A stretch of DNA of 44,004 nt from a bacterium (GTDB taxonomy: Bacteria > Bacillota > Clostridia > Lachnospirales > Lachnospiraceae), in NCBI GenBank assembly GCA_028724545.1, contig JAQYCU010000060.1, forward strand, positions 1 through 44,004, in the 5' to 3' direction. Of this stretch, positions 34,894-42,669 are shown piece after piece. A program made the translations under genes and the position numbers. The notes below the pieces were generated by a model that saw nothing but the letters and a program-made list of their open reading frames with translations, was not told the DNA's origin and searched no databases. Within the stretch, counting starts at the first letter, position 1. Each line of letters opens with the position of its first letter.

Positions 34894-34995
34894 AAAACTC
34901 CACTACATATCAACTATGGGTAAATTATACACGAATTTCTTTCTTTTTTCAATCAATTCTTTGTATAAAATTACCGAGATAAATAGTGGAGTTTT
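34894..34995. repeat. 12-bp inverted repeat flanking the cellulase promoter
   Basis: AAAACTCCACTA (34894-34905) and TAGTGGAGTTTT (34984-34995) are perfect inverse copies 78 bp apart, with the promoter of the GH5 gene between them. On the minus strand the downstream arm is followed by more T (34893-34891). Confidence 0.75.
34924..34952 (-). promoter_or_regulatory. promoter of the GH5 gene cluster
   Basis: Minus-strand TTGAAA (34952-34947), 17 bases, TATAAT (34929-34924). A perfect -10 box. The leader is about 120 nt and includes one arm of the flanking inverted repeat. Confidence 0.85.
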
Positions 34996-35013
34996 ACACG
35001 ATTAATTATATTT

Positions 35014-36699
35014 TTAACAATCTTTCTTCTCTAAAAGCTTACGGATTCCCTGAACTGCCACAATAACACCCAGTATCAGAAGCAGGATAGCGAAGATTAA
35101 CTGCAGGGTATTTCCCAGTGTTAATCCTGTTGTAACAAATGCTTTTGAAAGTTTTACAATGGTCATACCAAGTGCCGTAAATGTTACGCCCATCATAAAT
35201 ACCATTGGAATCCAAAGCATTGCACCCTGTCGTTTTGTTTTCTTTAAGAATACAGCGCAGGCTACCAATGCAAGAACGGATAACAGCTGGTTGGCTGAAC
35301 CGAACAATGGCCAGATTTCTGCATAACCGACTTTTGCTAATAAGTAAGCAAGTACTAATGTAATAATTGTTGCAAAGTATTTGTTGGTAACTACCTTTAA
35401 TACAGGTCCCATATTTTCTTCGTCAGTATCTTCATCCATGAAAAATTCCTGGAAAGAAAGTCTTCCTACTCTGGCAACACTGTCTAATGATGTCAGTGCA
35501 AATGCTGAAACAGCAAGGTTAATCAGTGTAAATACCAGACTATGAGGAAGTCCGATTACGGTAAGGAAGTTTGCAATCGCACCGGCAAAAATCTGCGGCT
35601 GTGTTGTCAGTCCCTGAGCTGCTGCTTCTCCCTTTGAGAATGATGCAACGGCAATCAGTGCGATTACGGCAAGCATACTTTCCATTAACATAGCACCGAA
35701 GGAAACCGGAAGCATATTTTTTTCATTTTTAATCTGTTTTGATGCCGTACCGGAAGATACCAGAGAGTGGAATCCTGAAACAGCACCACAGGCAATTGTT
35801 ACAAACAAAATAGGGAACAGATACTGTCCGTCTACTTCAAATCCGGAAAATGCTTCCAGATTACATTTTGGATTGGCAACAAAGACGCCGATAATGGCTG
35901 CTGCAATCATAAAAATTAACAGATAACTGTTTAAGTAATCTCTTGGCTGAAGCAATGCCCATACCGGAACAACGCAGGCAATCATAATATAGATAAATAC
36001 GATAATGTGCCATGCTTCACGGCTTAAATAAATTGGGCAGCCAAGACCGATTGCAACGCCACCTACCAGCATAACAATGGCGATTGCTGTATTTACCCAT
36101 TTTGAGAATTTACAATATTTCAAAATCATTCCAAGTCCGACTGCTTCTAAAATGAATAACATAGAAGTCATCGCAACGGAGCCGTTTGCTGCGATTTTGC
36201 CGGTAACTGTGCCTGCTTCATCGACAGCGAAGCCATTAAAGGTTCCTGCAACGACATCAGCAAATGCTGCAATAACCAGAATACAGAACAGCCAGCAGAA
36301 TGCTAAGAATAACTTCTTACCAAGTTTTCCTATGTATTCTTCAATAATATATCCGATGGTACGTCCTTTGTTTTTGACTGATGCATACATAGATGCGAAG
36401 TCCTGTACAGCACCGAAGAAAAGTCCACCAATCAGTATCCATAATAATACTGGGAGCCATCCGAAAATCGCTGCCTGGATTGGTCCGTTAATCGGGCCTG
36501 CACCTGCAATTGATGCAAATTGATGACCGAACACGACGTTTGTGTCTGCCGGTACATAGTCAACACCATCTTCTAATTCATAGGCAGGAGTTTTTGCGTT
36601 TTCATCAATGCCCCATTTTTTCGCAAGGTATCTTCCGTATGTCAGATAACCTCCTCCTAAGACGACAATGGCAATTACCATCATAAGTATTCCATTCAT
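35014..36699 (-). CDS. cstA: CstA family carbon starvation/pyruvate-type transporter
   Basis: 561 residues with about 16 membrane helices. The family core is complete: VVFGHQFASIAGAGPINGPI, FGAVQDFASMYASVKNKGRT, ACGAVSGFHSLVSSGTASKQ and WPLFGSANQLL. In enterobacteria CstA and BtsT take up pyruvate and were first linked to peptide use in starvation. Substrate here is inferred. Ribosome site AAGAGGATGATTTC. Its leader contains a terminator and competing pairings, so expression is probably controlled after initiation. An XRE-cupin gene lies upstream on the same strand. Confidence 0.95.
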   Translation of the reverse strand: MNGILMMVIAIVVLGGGYLTYGRYLAKKWGIDENAKTPAYELEDGVDYVPADTNVVFGHQFASIAGAGPINGPIQAAIFGWLPVLLWILIGGLFFGAVQDFASMYASVKNKGRTIGYIIEEYIGKLGKKLFLAFCWLFCILVIAAFADVVAGTFNGFAVDEAGTVTGKIAANGSVAMTSMLFILEAVGLGMILKYCKFSKWVNTAIAIVMLVGGVAIGLGCPIYLSREAWHIIVFIYIMIACVVPVWALLQPRDYLNSYLLIFMIAAAIIGVFVANPKCNLEAFSGFEVDGQYLFPILFVTIACGAVSGFHSLVSSGTASKQIKNEKNMLPVSFGAMLMESMLAVIALIAVASFSKGEAAAQGLTTQPQIFAGAIANFLTVIGLPHSLVFTLINLAVSAFALTSLDSVARVGRLSFQEFFMDEDTDEENMGPVLKVVTNKYFATIITLVLAYLLAKVGYAEIWPLFGSANQLLSVLALVACAVFLKKTKRQGAMLWIPMVFMMGVTFTALGMTIVKLSKAFVTTGLTLGNTLQLIFAILLLILGVIVAVQGIRKLLEKKDC

Positions 36700-36778
36700 G
36701 AAATCATCCTCTTTTCTTTTTCTTATATTGTTTTACAAAGTATGCAACCATTCTCTGCATTTATTCTTGCTAACAGGC

Positions 36779-36865
36779 AAAAAAATACAGTTTCATTACT
36801 GAAACTGCTGGGGCGAATATTTTCGTGGCAATATTTTCTTAGCAGTGCACTATTTGTTATGCTAA
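36779..36865 (-). promoter_or_regulatory. attenuator-like leader of cstA
   Basis: In RNA order: TTAGCA (36865-36860) can pair with TGCTAA (36844-36839). ACTGCT (36846-36841) can instead pair with AGCAGT (36809-36804). The latter overlaps the terminator stem CAGTTTCA (36807-36800) with TGAAACTG (36795-36788), which is followed by TATTTTTTT. These are mutually exclusive pairings ending in an intrinsic terminator about 80 nt before the cstA start. No riboswitch class that I know matches. Confidence 0.65.
36788..36807 (-). terminator. leader terminator upstream of cstA
   Basis: Perfect 8-bp stem with a 4-base loop, then TATTTTTTT on the minus strand (36787-36779). Confidence 0.85.
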
Positions 36866-36870
36866 TAACC

Positions 36871-36899
36871 ACTTAACATTATCTGTCTTTGTCTGTCAA
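36871..36899 (-). promoter_or_regulatory. possible promoter of cstA
   Basis: TTGACA, 17 bases, TTAAGT on the minus strand. The -35 box is perfect and the -10 poor, as in promoters that need an activator. Sequence from 36900 to 37099 behind the XRE-cupin stop shows no further element. Confidence 0.45.
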
Positions 36900-37099
36900 C
36901 AATCTCCCCTAAAATGCAAGGGTGTCCCATTCATCACATATCTTTGTATTTATTACTGTTTTACTACTTTTTTCTTAAAAATGCAAGTTGAAAAAGGCTA
37001 AATCCATAAAAAATGAATTTTTTTCATCCTGCAGGCGTAATATATGTAATATTTGTCAACAAGGCGTTGGGGTGGCAGTTTGCTGGTCGGGAAATCTGG

Positions 37100-37651
37100 T
37101 TAGTATACGACGAAGAATGACATAAAGCTGATGGGTTCTGTTCCGGTATTGAAATAGGTATGTGGCTGGTCTGATTCAAAACGGAAAAAGTTGTCTTCTT
37201 TTACTATATGAATACCGTCTTCCAGGCGGATAGAAAGTTCACCACGAATCATAGCAATATATTCTTTTGTGCGCTCGCCATGGGAGCCACTTTCGTATAT
37301 TCCACCCGGCTCTATTTCTATCCGGTATATTTCTACGGTCCGGTTGTCGGCAATTGGGAAGCAGGTCCAGACTTTGTATTGTCCTGCTACATTTTTGGTC
37401 GGCTCTACTTTGTCCAGTTCTACTAAATAGGAATCTCCCTGTGGTGCCTGTGTCAAATCCGGCAGTTCTACGCGCAGACCACTCATGATTTTTCCAAGCA
37501 CGCCAATAGAGGGATTGGCCTCCCCTTTTTCTATCGTCGCCAGCATACTTTTGCTTACGCCTGTCTGCTCTGATACTACGTCTAAGCTCATCCCTTTTGC
37601 TTTTCGTATTCGTTTTAAATTAATTGCTATGTTGTGTGTCAAATAATCCAT
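37100..37651 (-). CDS. XRE family regulator with C-terminal cupin domain
   Basis: 183 residues from the ATG at 37651 (GGGAG). The N-terminal HTH (about 8-62: LKRIRKAKGMSLDVVSEQTG, SKSMLATIEKGEANPS) is followed by a cupin barrel (about 75-183: EIEPGGIYESGSHGERTKEY, FRFESDQPHTYFNTG). The two His and Glu positions of the cupin suggest metal or small-ligand binding. Such regulators often govern amino-acid or sugar uptake genes nearby. cstA downstream and the permease/dehydrogenase run upstream are candidates. Confidence 0.93.
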   Translation of the reverse strand: MDYLTHNIAINLKRIRKAKGMSLDVVSEQTGVSKSMLATIEKGEANPSIGVLGKIMSGLRVELPDLTQAPQGDSYLVELDKVEPTKNVAGQYKVWTCFPIADNRTVEIYRIEIEPGGIYESGSHGERTKEYIAMIRGELSIRLEDGIHIVKEDNFFRFESDQPHTYFNTGTEPISFMSFFVVY

Positions 37652-37678
37652 TTTTTCATCTCCCATCTATCTTTTCTA

Positions 37679-37707
37679 TTTTAACACATATCAGAGTCTT
37701 GTGGCAA
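37679..37707 (-). promoter_or_regulatory. promoter of the XRE-cupin gene
   Basis: TTGCCA, 17 bases, TTAAAA on the minus strand, 27 bp before the start codon. Confidence 0.6.
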
Positions 37708-37742
37708 AACAGATTTCCTACAGCAGCGGGGGTTAAGGGGCA

Positions 37743-37815
37743 TGTGATAAAACAGATTTTCCTATAGCAGCACGCTTTCGCTTTGCTGCATTTTAGGAAA
37801 TTCTGTTTTATCACA
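37743..37815. repeat. 73-nt long hairpin A in the 37.65-38.18 kb gap
   Basis: TGTGATAAAACAGA (37743-37756) is perfectly complementary to 37802-37815. Inside, TTTCCTA pairs with TAGGAAA and GCAGCA with TGCTGC, leaving an 11-base loop. A partial direct copy of its left arm (AAAACAGATTTCCTACAGCAG) begins near 37707. No T-run follows on either strand. Confidence 0.85.
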
Positions 37816-38015
37816 GCCCATCTACAATTTGGCTGCTCTATAGGATTTTTCTCTACAATTTGCTATATCTCTAAAGTCAATAGTTGCAACCTGACTGCTC
37901 TATAAAAGTTTTGCTTTGGCTATGAATCCAGTATTTACCCTGATAGTCGCAAGGCAACTGCTCTGAAATGCTTTTTTGCCATTTCTGACTTGTGCATAAC
38001 GCACAACCTGACTTG
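37816..38015. other. short repeated motifs between the two hairpins
   Basis: CTGCTCT recurs at about 37834, 37896 and 37969, and CTACAATTTG at about 37822 and 37853. GTGCATAACGCAC makes a small hairpin near 37992. No reading frame with a ribosome site is visible. The segment looks like decayed copies of a palindromic element. Confidence 0.5.
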
Positions 38016-38162
38016 CCTGACAGCATAGGCTCTCTTTTCTATAAAAGGGTGCTTGCAAACTCGCCAGTACTTGTATCCTGTTTTACAGGATACTATGTAC
38101 TGCTGCGTAGTTTGCGCAGCGGGAGCGTGCCCTTGATAGAAAAGAGAGCCTATGCTGTCAGG
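38016..38162. repeat. 147-nt giant palindromic element B
   Basis: The outer 27 bp (38016-38042 with 38136-38162) are perfectly complementary. Nested inside are AAGGG/CCCTT (38045 and 38130), GCAAACT/AGTTTGC (38055 and 38109), CAGTAC/GTACTG (38065 and 38097) and GTATCCTG/CAGGATAC (38073 and 38086) around a TTTTA loop. It starts 14 nt after the EamA stop codon. No T-run follows, so it is not an ordinary terminator. It could be a mobile palindromic unit or a structured RNA. Confidence 0.9.
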
Positions 38163-38175
38163 TACAATAATCCCC

Positions 38176-39090
38176 CTATTCGTTTGCGCACACTTCGCTC
38201 TCCTGCTTTACAGAGGTCAGAAATATTGTCGATACTATCAGCACAAATCCTGCGAAGTCTATTTTTTCAAATGTACTACCAAGAAATAAGATGGATAAAA
38301 CCGTTGCTATCGGGATTTCTGCACACGCACACAGGCTTGCTTTCGACGAACCAATATGCTTGATTGCCAGTGCGTATGTCAGATATGCCAGCACGCTTCC
38401 AAACAATATCGCCAGTGCAAGTGACAGCACATCCATTGTCTGCATTGCCGGAATGTTTTTCCAGGGTTGCACGAAAAGTACTGCGACAATGCCACCGGAC
38501 AGAAGCATAACAGAGGTGATGCTTTGCACGGAATAGTCTTTGTATAGTCGTTCCGGTATTACCGTGCCGAGTGTCATAAAAAAAGCACAGCCAACGCCGA
38601 AGAAAAGTGCTTTTGGTGTTAGTACCAGCTGATGAATATCTCCGTGCGTGGATATCAGAAAAATTCCTGTCACGGCAAATAGAATAGAAAGTACTTCTAA
38701 CTTTTTCGGCAGTTTTTTCTTTCTTATACTGGCATAAATTATGACCATTACAGGGCAAAGATACTGCAGAACGATAGCCGTCGGTGCATTTGCCTCTTTT
38801 ACGGCACTGTAACAAAACAGCTGAAACAGCATATTTCCCAGAACGCCGGCCAAAATGCACTGTATAAAGTCTTTTTTGTGATGCAGCATCTTTCTTAAGG
38901 AACCTGCATCCACAATCCATGTATAAATCAGCAGACCAATGCCCGACAAGAGCATACGGATTGCCACAAACCAGCCCGGCTGCATCGTGGTATTAGAAAA
39001 CAGATATTGACTGAAGACTCCTGAAAGTCCCCAGCCAACACCTGTCATAATCCCACAAGTTATCCCGAGCATTCTCTTTTTCTTATCCAT
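38176..39090 (-). CDS. EamA/DMT family transporter
   Basis: 304 residues, ten membrane helices in two EamA repeats. GWGLSGVFSQYLF, ANAPTAIVLQYLCPVMVIIY and IGSSKASLCACAEIPIATVL are typical of the family. It probably exports or imports an amino acid or metabolite. It is the last gene of the run that starts with the cytidylate-kinase-like gene, 40 bp after the alcohol dehydrogenase. It is not a close copy of the EamA protein at 15016-15873. Confidence 0.92.
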   Translation of the reverse strand: MDKKKRMLGITCGIMTGVGWGLSGVFSQYLFSNTTMQPGWFVAIRMLLSGIGLLIYTWIVDAGSLRKMLHHKKDFIQCILAGVLGNMLFQLFCYSAVKEANAPTAIVLQYLCPVMVIIYASIRKKKLPKKLEVLSILFAVTGIFLISTHGDIHQLVLTPKALFFGVGCAFFMTLGTVIPERLYKDYSVQSITSVMLLSGGIVAVLFVQPWKNIPAMQTMDVLSLALAILFGSVLAYLTYALAIKHIGSSKASLCACAEIPIATVLSILFLGSTFEKIDFAGFVLIVSTIFLTSVKQESEVCANE

Positions 39091-39130
39091 AAATTCTGTT
39101 TTCCTTTTTTGTACCTTGTGTTTCTTCCTT

Positions 39131-40315
39131 TTATAATGCTTTGCGATACAGCATTTCTATGTCGCTCTGGCGTGAAGAACGTGGATTGACAGCAATATTT
39201 CCACTCTTCATAGCGTCCTCTGCCATTGGAGTGATTTTTGCTTCGATTTCTTCCCTTGTAATCTCGCCGTTCCGGCTTGCATTGTTGATTGCAACCGTGA
39301 GATTTTCCGGAATAGAAATATCGCTGCACAACTGTTTGATGGCATCTACCAGCATCATCGGCTCAAATGCATCCGGTGCTATTTTTTTCGGACTGATGTA
39401 GTTATAAATTTTATAATACTTTCCGTTATCTGCAATCGCATTGTATTCTGCAATAACAGGAAGTAACACTGCATTTGCTACACCGTGAGGTACATCAAAA
39501 TACGCACTGACCGGATGACTCATTGCATGAACATTGCCCAGTCTTGCAAAGGAAAAAGCGATTCCTGCAAAAAGAGAGCCAACCAACATTGCTTCTGCTG
39601 CTTCTTCATCCTGACGGTTTGCGACAAATTTACGAATATTTCCACCGATTAATTCCATTGCTTTTTCGGACATTGCCTCAGAGAAAGGCGATGCATCCGT
39701 AGAAATATATGCTTCTTCTGCATGGATAAATGCGTCAATACCACACGCAGCTGCCACGGATGCCGGTGCCGTGGTAATTAAGTCGGCATCCAGAATCGCA
39801 TAACTTGGCAACAATTCATAACTGAAAACAGTTAATTTGTAATCTCTGCTGTGGTCCGTAATAACAGAAAATGCTGTTACTTCTGAGCCGGTGCCTGCTG
39901 TCGTTGGAATTGCAATCTGTGGAATAATTTTTCCCGGAACTTTGTGCGCTCCTTCGTATTCTGTAATATTTCCACCGTACTTTGCAACAACGCCGACTGC
40001 TTTTGCCACATCCATCGGCGAACCTCCACCTAATGCTACGATAAAATCTGCCCCGGATTCTTTGAAAGCTACTGTTGCTTTTTCGACGGTTGTTACGGAA
40101 GGGTTTGCTTCTATATCCGTAAAGATATCTGCTGCTATGCCATCTTCCTTCAACAAATCTGCTGCCTTTTTCACGATTCCCATTTTTTCCAGATTTGGTC
40201 CGGATATAATCATGGCATGAGAACCATCCATCTTTTTTGCAACTTCCGGCAATTTTGCCAATGTTCCTTTTCCTACTATAATATTTTGTGGTACCGAAAA
40301 CGAAAATTCCTTCAT
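39131..40315 (-). CDS. iron-containing alcohol dehydrogenase
   Basis: 394 residues from the ATG at 40315. The NAD(P)-binding GGGSPMDVAKA, PTTAGTGSEVTAFSVI, and the metal-binding GNVHAMSHPVSAYFDVPHG (His ligands) are complete. The enzyme reduces an aldehyde or ketone, such as butanal, or oxidises the alcohol. Exact substrate is open. The ribosome site AAAGGA is 11 bases away, so translation may be modest. It sits between an APC permease and an EamA transporter, which suggests metabolism of an imported amino acid or amine down to an alcohol. Confidence 0.95.
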   Translation of the reverse strand: MKEFSFSVPQNIIVGKGTLAKLPEVAKKMDGSHAMIISGPNLEKMGIVKKAADLLKEDGIAADIFTDIEANPSVTTVEKATVAFKESGADFIVALGGGSPMDVAKAVGVVAKYGGNITEYEGAHKVPGKIIPQIAIPTTAGTGSEVTAFSVITDHSRDYKLTVFSYELLPSYAILDADLITTAPASVAAACGIDAFIHAEEAYISTDASPFSEAMSEKAMELIGGNIRKFVANRQDEEAAEAMLVGSLFAGIAFSFARLGNVHAMSHPVSAYFDVPHGVANAVLLPVIAEYNAIADNGKYYKIYNYISPKKIAPDAFEPMMLVDAIKQLCSDISIPENLTVAINNASRNGEITREEIEAKITPMAEDAMKSGNIAVNPRSSRQSDIEMLYRKAL

Positions 40316-40366
40316 TTTATAACCATTCCTTTCCCAATTAATCACTATTTTTTTCTTTCATTGCTA

Positions 40367-41899
40367 TCATTGCAGCTGTGGTATCTGTCTTTTTAATACA
40401 CGCTCAATTGCTGTATCAATAACTTTATCCAGTTCCTCATCAGCTACTTCCGGCATCAGGGTTGCTGCATCCTCATCCGAAATCAGTTCTACTAATGTAC
40501 CGAAGGAATCCTGATATTTTCTCTTACAGATAATATAGAATACGATTCCTAACAGGGCCCAGCCGCCAACCATCAGCCATTCCTGCCATACCAGGTTGCC
40601 ACCGGAACCTGGAACGCAATACATCATTACCATAAATCCAGACATCAGAACTGCCATTCCACCAACAAATTTGTACGCCGGTACGCGATATGGTCTTGGC
40701 ATATCCGGTTCTTTCTTGCGAAGAATCAGGAATGAAATAGAAACCATACAATATGCCAAACAGCATCCAAAGTTGCCGGCATCACAAATCCATACCATCA
40801 TCTTACGTCCTGCGAAAGGTGCAATCATAGTAAGTGCGCCAATCAGAATCAGGGCATTAATTGGTGTTTTATGTTTTTTGTGAAGTTTTGCAAACATCGG
40901 TGGAATCATATAAGATTCCGCCATAGAATACATTGCTCTGGAACCACCAATCATAAAGGAGTTCCACGAAGTGATGATACCACACATACCACCGACGATA
41001 ATAACCTTTGCCATAATCGGCGTTCCAAAGGCTTTTGACATTGCATCTGCTGTTACCAGACCGGTTCCTTCCTGAGAAGTTGCAATCGCTGCCGGGTTCA
41101 GAATATATCCGACTGCCAGAATAACAAATGCATAAAATACAACGGCAAGTACTACAGATAAAATCAACATTTTTCCTATTTTCTTTAACGGCACATTAAT
41201 TTCTTCTGCTGCCTGTGGAATAACGTCAAATCCGATAAAATAGAACGGTGTTACTACTGCTACTGCTAATACATTTTTCAGCATTGAGCCACCCGTATTT
41301 CCGATAAACACCTGTCCGTCCAGATTGTCTACGGAGCCATTGATAACGGATGCTACGATTAACAGAATACCGGCGCCACCGATGATAACCGTTAATACTG
41401 TCTGCAAAACTGCTGCCGTTTTCGCACCCAATATATTAATCATCATAATAATAAATGCTAAAATAATGGCAACTGCCAGCCATGAAGCATAAATATCAAA
41501 TCCTGCTACCGTATACAGATAACCTTTCAGGAATCCCGGCCACAGATAGGTCAGAATCGTCGGGAATGCGCATGCCTCAAAACAGGTAACACCAACATAT
41601 CCTAAAATAATTGCCCAGGTACAGATAAATGAGCCTGTCGGGCCCATTGCCTTGTGGCTGAATACATGCTCACCACCACATTGTGGCATGGCTGCCGTCA
41701 ACTCTGCGTAAGTCAGTCCTACAAAAAAAATCATAATGCCGCCAATCACAAAACCTAAAGCAGCACCTACAACACCACCGGATTCAATCCAGCCACCTGT
41801 TGAAACAACCCAGCCCCAGCCAATCATTGCTCCAAACGCGATTACCAGAATGTCCCATGCACTAAATACTTTATCAAACTCTGATGTTTTCTTAGCCAT
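40367..41899 (-). CDS. APC superfamily amino acid permease
   Basis: 510 residues with 12 membrane helices. The first-helix motif FGAMIGWGWVVSTGGW, EHVFSHKAMGPTGSF and PFYFIGFDVIPQAAEEINVP mark an APC transporter of amino acids or amines. The C-terminal about 50 residues are acidic and cytosolic. The ribosome site is GAGGAG. It begins 17 bp after the kinase-like gene stop and precedes the alcohol dehydrogenase, forming one operon. Confidence 0.94.
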   Translation of the reverse strand: MAKKTSEFDKVFSAWDILVIAFGAMIGWGWVVSTGGWIESGGVVGAALGFVIGGIMIFFVGLTYAELTAAMPQCGGEHVFSHKAMGPTGSFICTWAIILGYVGVTCFEACAFPTILTYLWPGFLKGYLYTVAGFDIYASWLAVAIILAFIIMMINILGAKTAAVLQTVLTVIIGGAGILLIVASVINGSVDNLDGQVFIGNTGGSMLKNVLAVAVVTPFYFIGFDVIPQAAEEINVPLKKIGKMLILSVVLAVVFYAFVILAVGYILNPAAIATSQEGTGLVTADAMSKAFGTPIMAKVIIVGGMCGIITSWNSFMIGGSRAMYSMAESYMIPPMFAKLHKKHKTPINALILIGALTMIAPFAGRKMMVWICDAGNFGCCLAYCMVSISFLILRKKEPDMPRPYRVPAYKFVGGMAVLMSGFMVMMYCVPGSGGNLVWQEWLMVGGWALLGIVFYIICKRKYQDSFGTLVELISDEDAATLMPEVADEELDKVIDTAIERVLKRQIPQLQ

Positions 41900-41916
41900 A
41901 TCGATTCATCTCCTCT

Positions 41917-42522
41917 CTATAAATGAAACATTTTCTTTGCCAGTATTTCTATATAGGCAGCTGTTTCATCATTTCCCAGCAAACTGCTGTCCAGCAATAT
42001 ATCTCTGTTATGACGGTCACCACGATTGCTTCCTGTAAAAGCAAGATGTCTGACATGATATCTCTTTTCTTTTTCTGCAATCAGAAGTTTTGCATCATTT
42101 TCCGAAAGATTGTGGCTTTCCATTACATTTTTGACACGTACTTCTTCCGGTGCGTAAATGAAAACACGCAAAATATTTTTCTCGTCTTTCAATATGTAAT
42201 CTGCTGAACGTCCTATGAATACGCATGACTCTCTTGTTGCCAGTTTCCGTATAATCTGCTTCTGAACATGAATCGCTCTGCCCGTCAAATCGGATAATTT
42301 TGAGAAGGAACCTCTTTCCTGACCGGCAACACCTTTTCCGGCAATGGTCAGGCCCGATTCTACTTTGTCCATAATGTCCTGTGGAATGCCAACTTCACCG
42401 ATAATGGCATCTACCGTTTCTCTGTCATATACAGGGATGCCCATATCTTTTGCAATTTTTTTGCCGATTGCATTTCCTTTGGCACCATACTCACACCCGA
42501 TGGTGATAATAAAATGTCCCAT
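41917..42522 (-). CDS. cytidylate kinase-like family protein
   Basis: 201 residues from the ATG at 42522 (GGAGG). The P-loop-like GCEYGAKGNAIGKKIA (residues about 9-24), VYDRETVDAI, CVFIGRSADYIL and HVRHLAFTGSNRGDR place it in the cytidylate-kinase-like family (PF13189 type), which is separate from true Cmk. Its natural substrate is unknown. It is first in a run with a permease, alcohol dehydrogenase and EamA transporter. Confidence 0.9.
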   Translation of the reverse strand: MGHFIITIGCEYGAKGNAIGKKIAKDMGIPVYDRETVDAIIGEVGIPQDIMDKVESGLTIAGKGVAGQERGSFSKLSDLTGRAIHVQKQIIRKLATRESCVFIGRSADYILKDEKNILRVFIYAPEEVRVKNVMESHNLSENDAKLLIAEKEKRYHVRHLAFTGSNRGDRHNRDILLDSSLLGNDETAAYIEILAKKMFHL

Positions 42523-42548
42523 ATTTTTCCTCCATTTTTTTGATAAAC

Positions 42549-42587
42549 AAGAGTAAAGCAGACACAAGCGTGCTATACTTTGCTCTT
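42549..42587 (-). other. leader stem-loop of the kinase-like gene
   Basis: AAGAGTAAAG (42549-42558) pairs with CTTTGCTCTT (42578-42587) with one wobble and a 19-base loop. No T-run follows. Role unknown. Confidence 0.4.
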
Positions 42588-42612
42588 ATGCAATATTACT
42601 TTTCGCATTTTA

Positions 42613-42649
42613 GAAAAACAGGGTGTCAAAATTTTATTTACGACACCCT
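42613..42649 (-). terminator. terminator of the aminotransferase gene
   Basis: AGGGTGTC pairs with GACACCCT across a 14-base loop, followed by GTTTTTC on the minus strand, 21 bp past the stop codon. Confidence 0.8.
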
Positions 42650-42669
42650 TGCCTTTGTTCTTATTTATT

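Noticed and set aside
36700-36900. cstA leader considered as a T-box
   Set aside because: No T-box sequence (AGGGTGGNACCGCG type) and no specifier stem. The genes are not tRNA-synthetase or amino-acid biosynthesis genes.
38016-38162. Giant hairpin considered as a simple terminator of the EamA gene
   Set aside because: No T-run follows on either strand, and the 147-nt size with five helices is far beyond intrinsic terminators.
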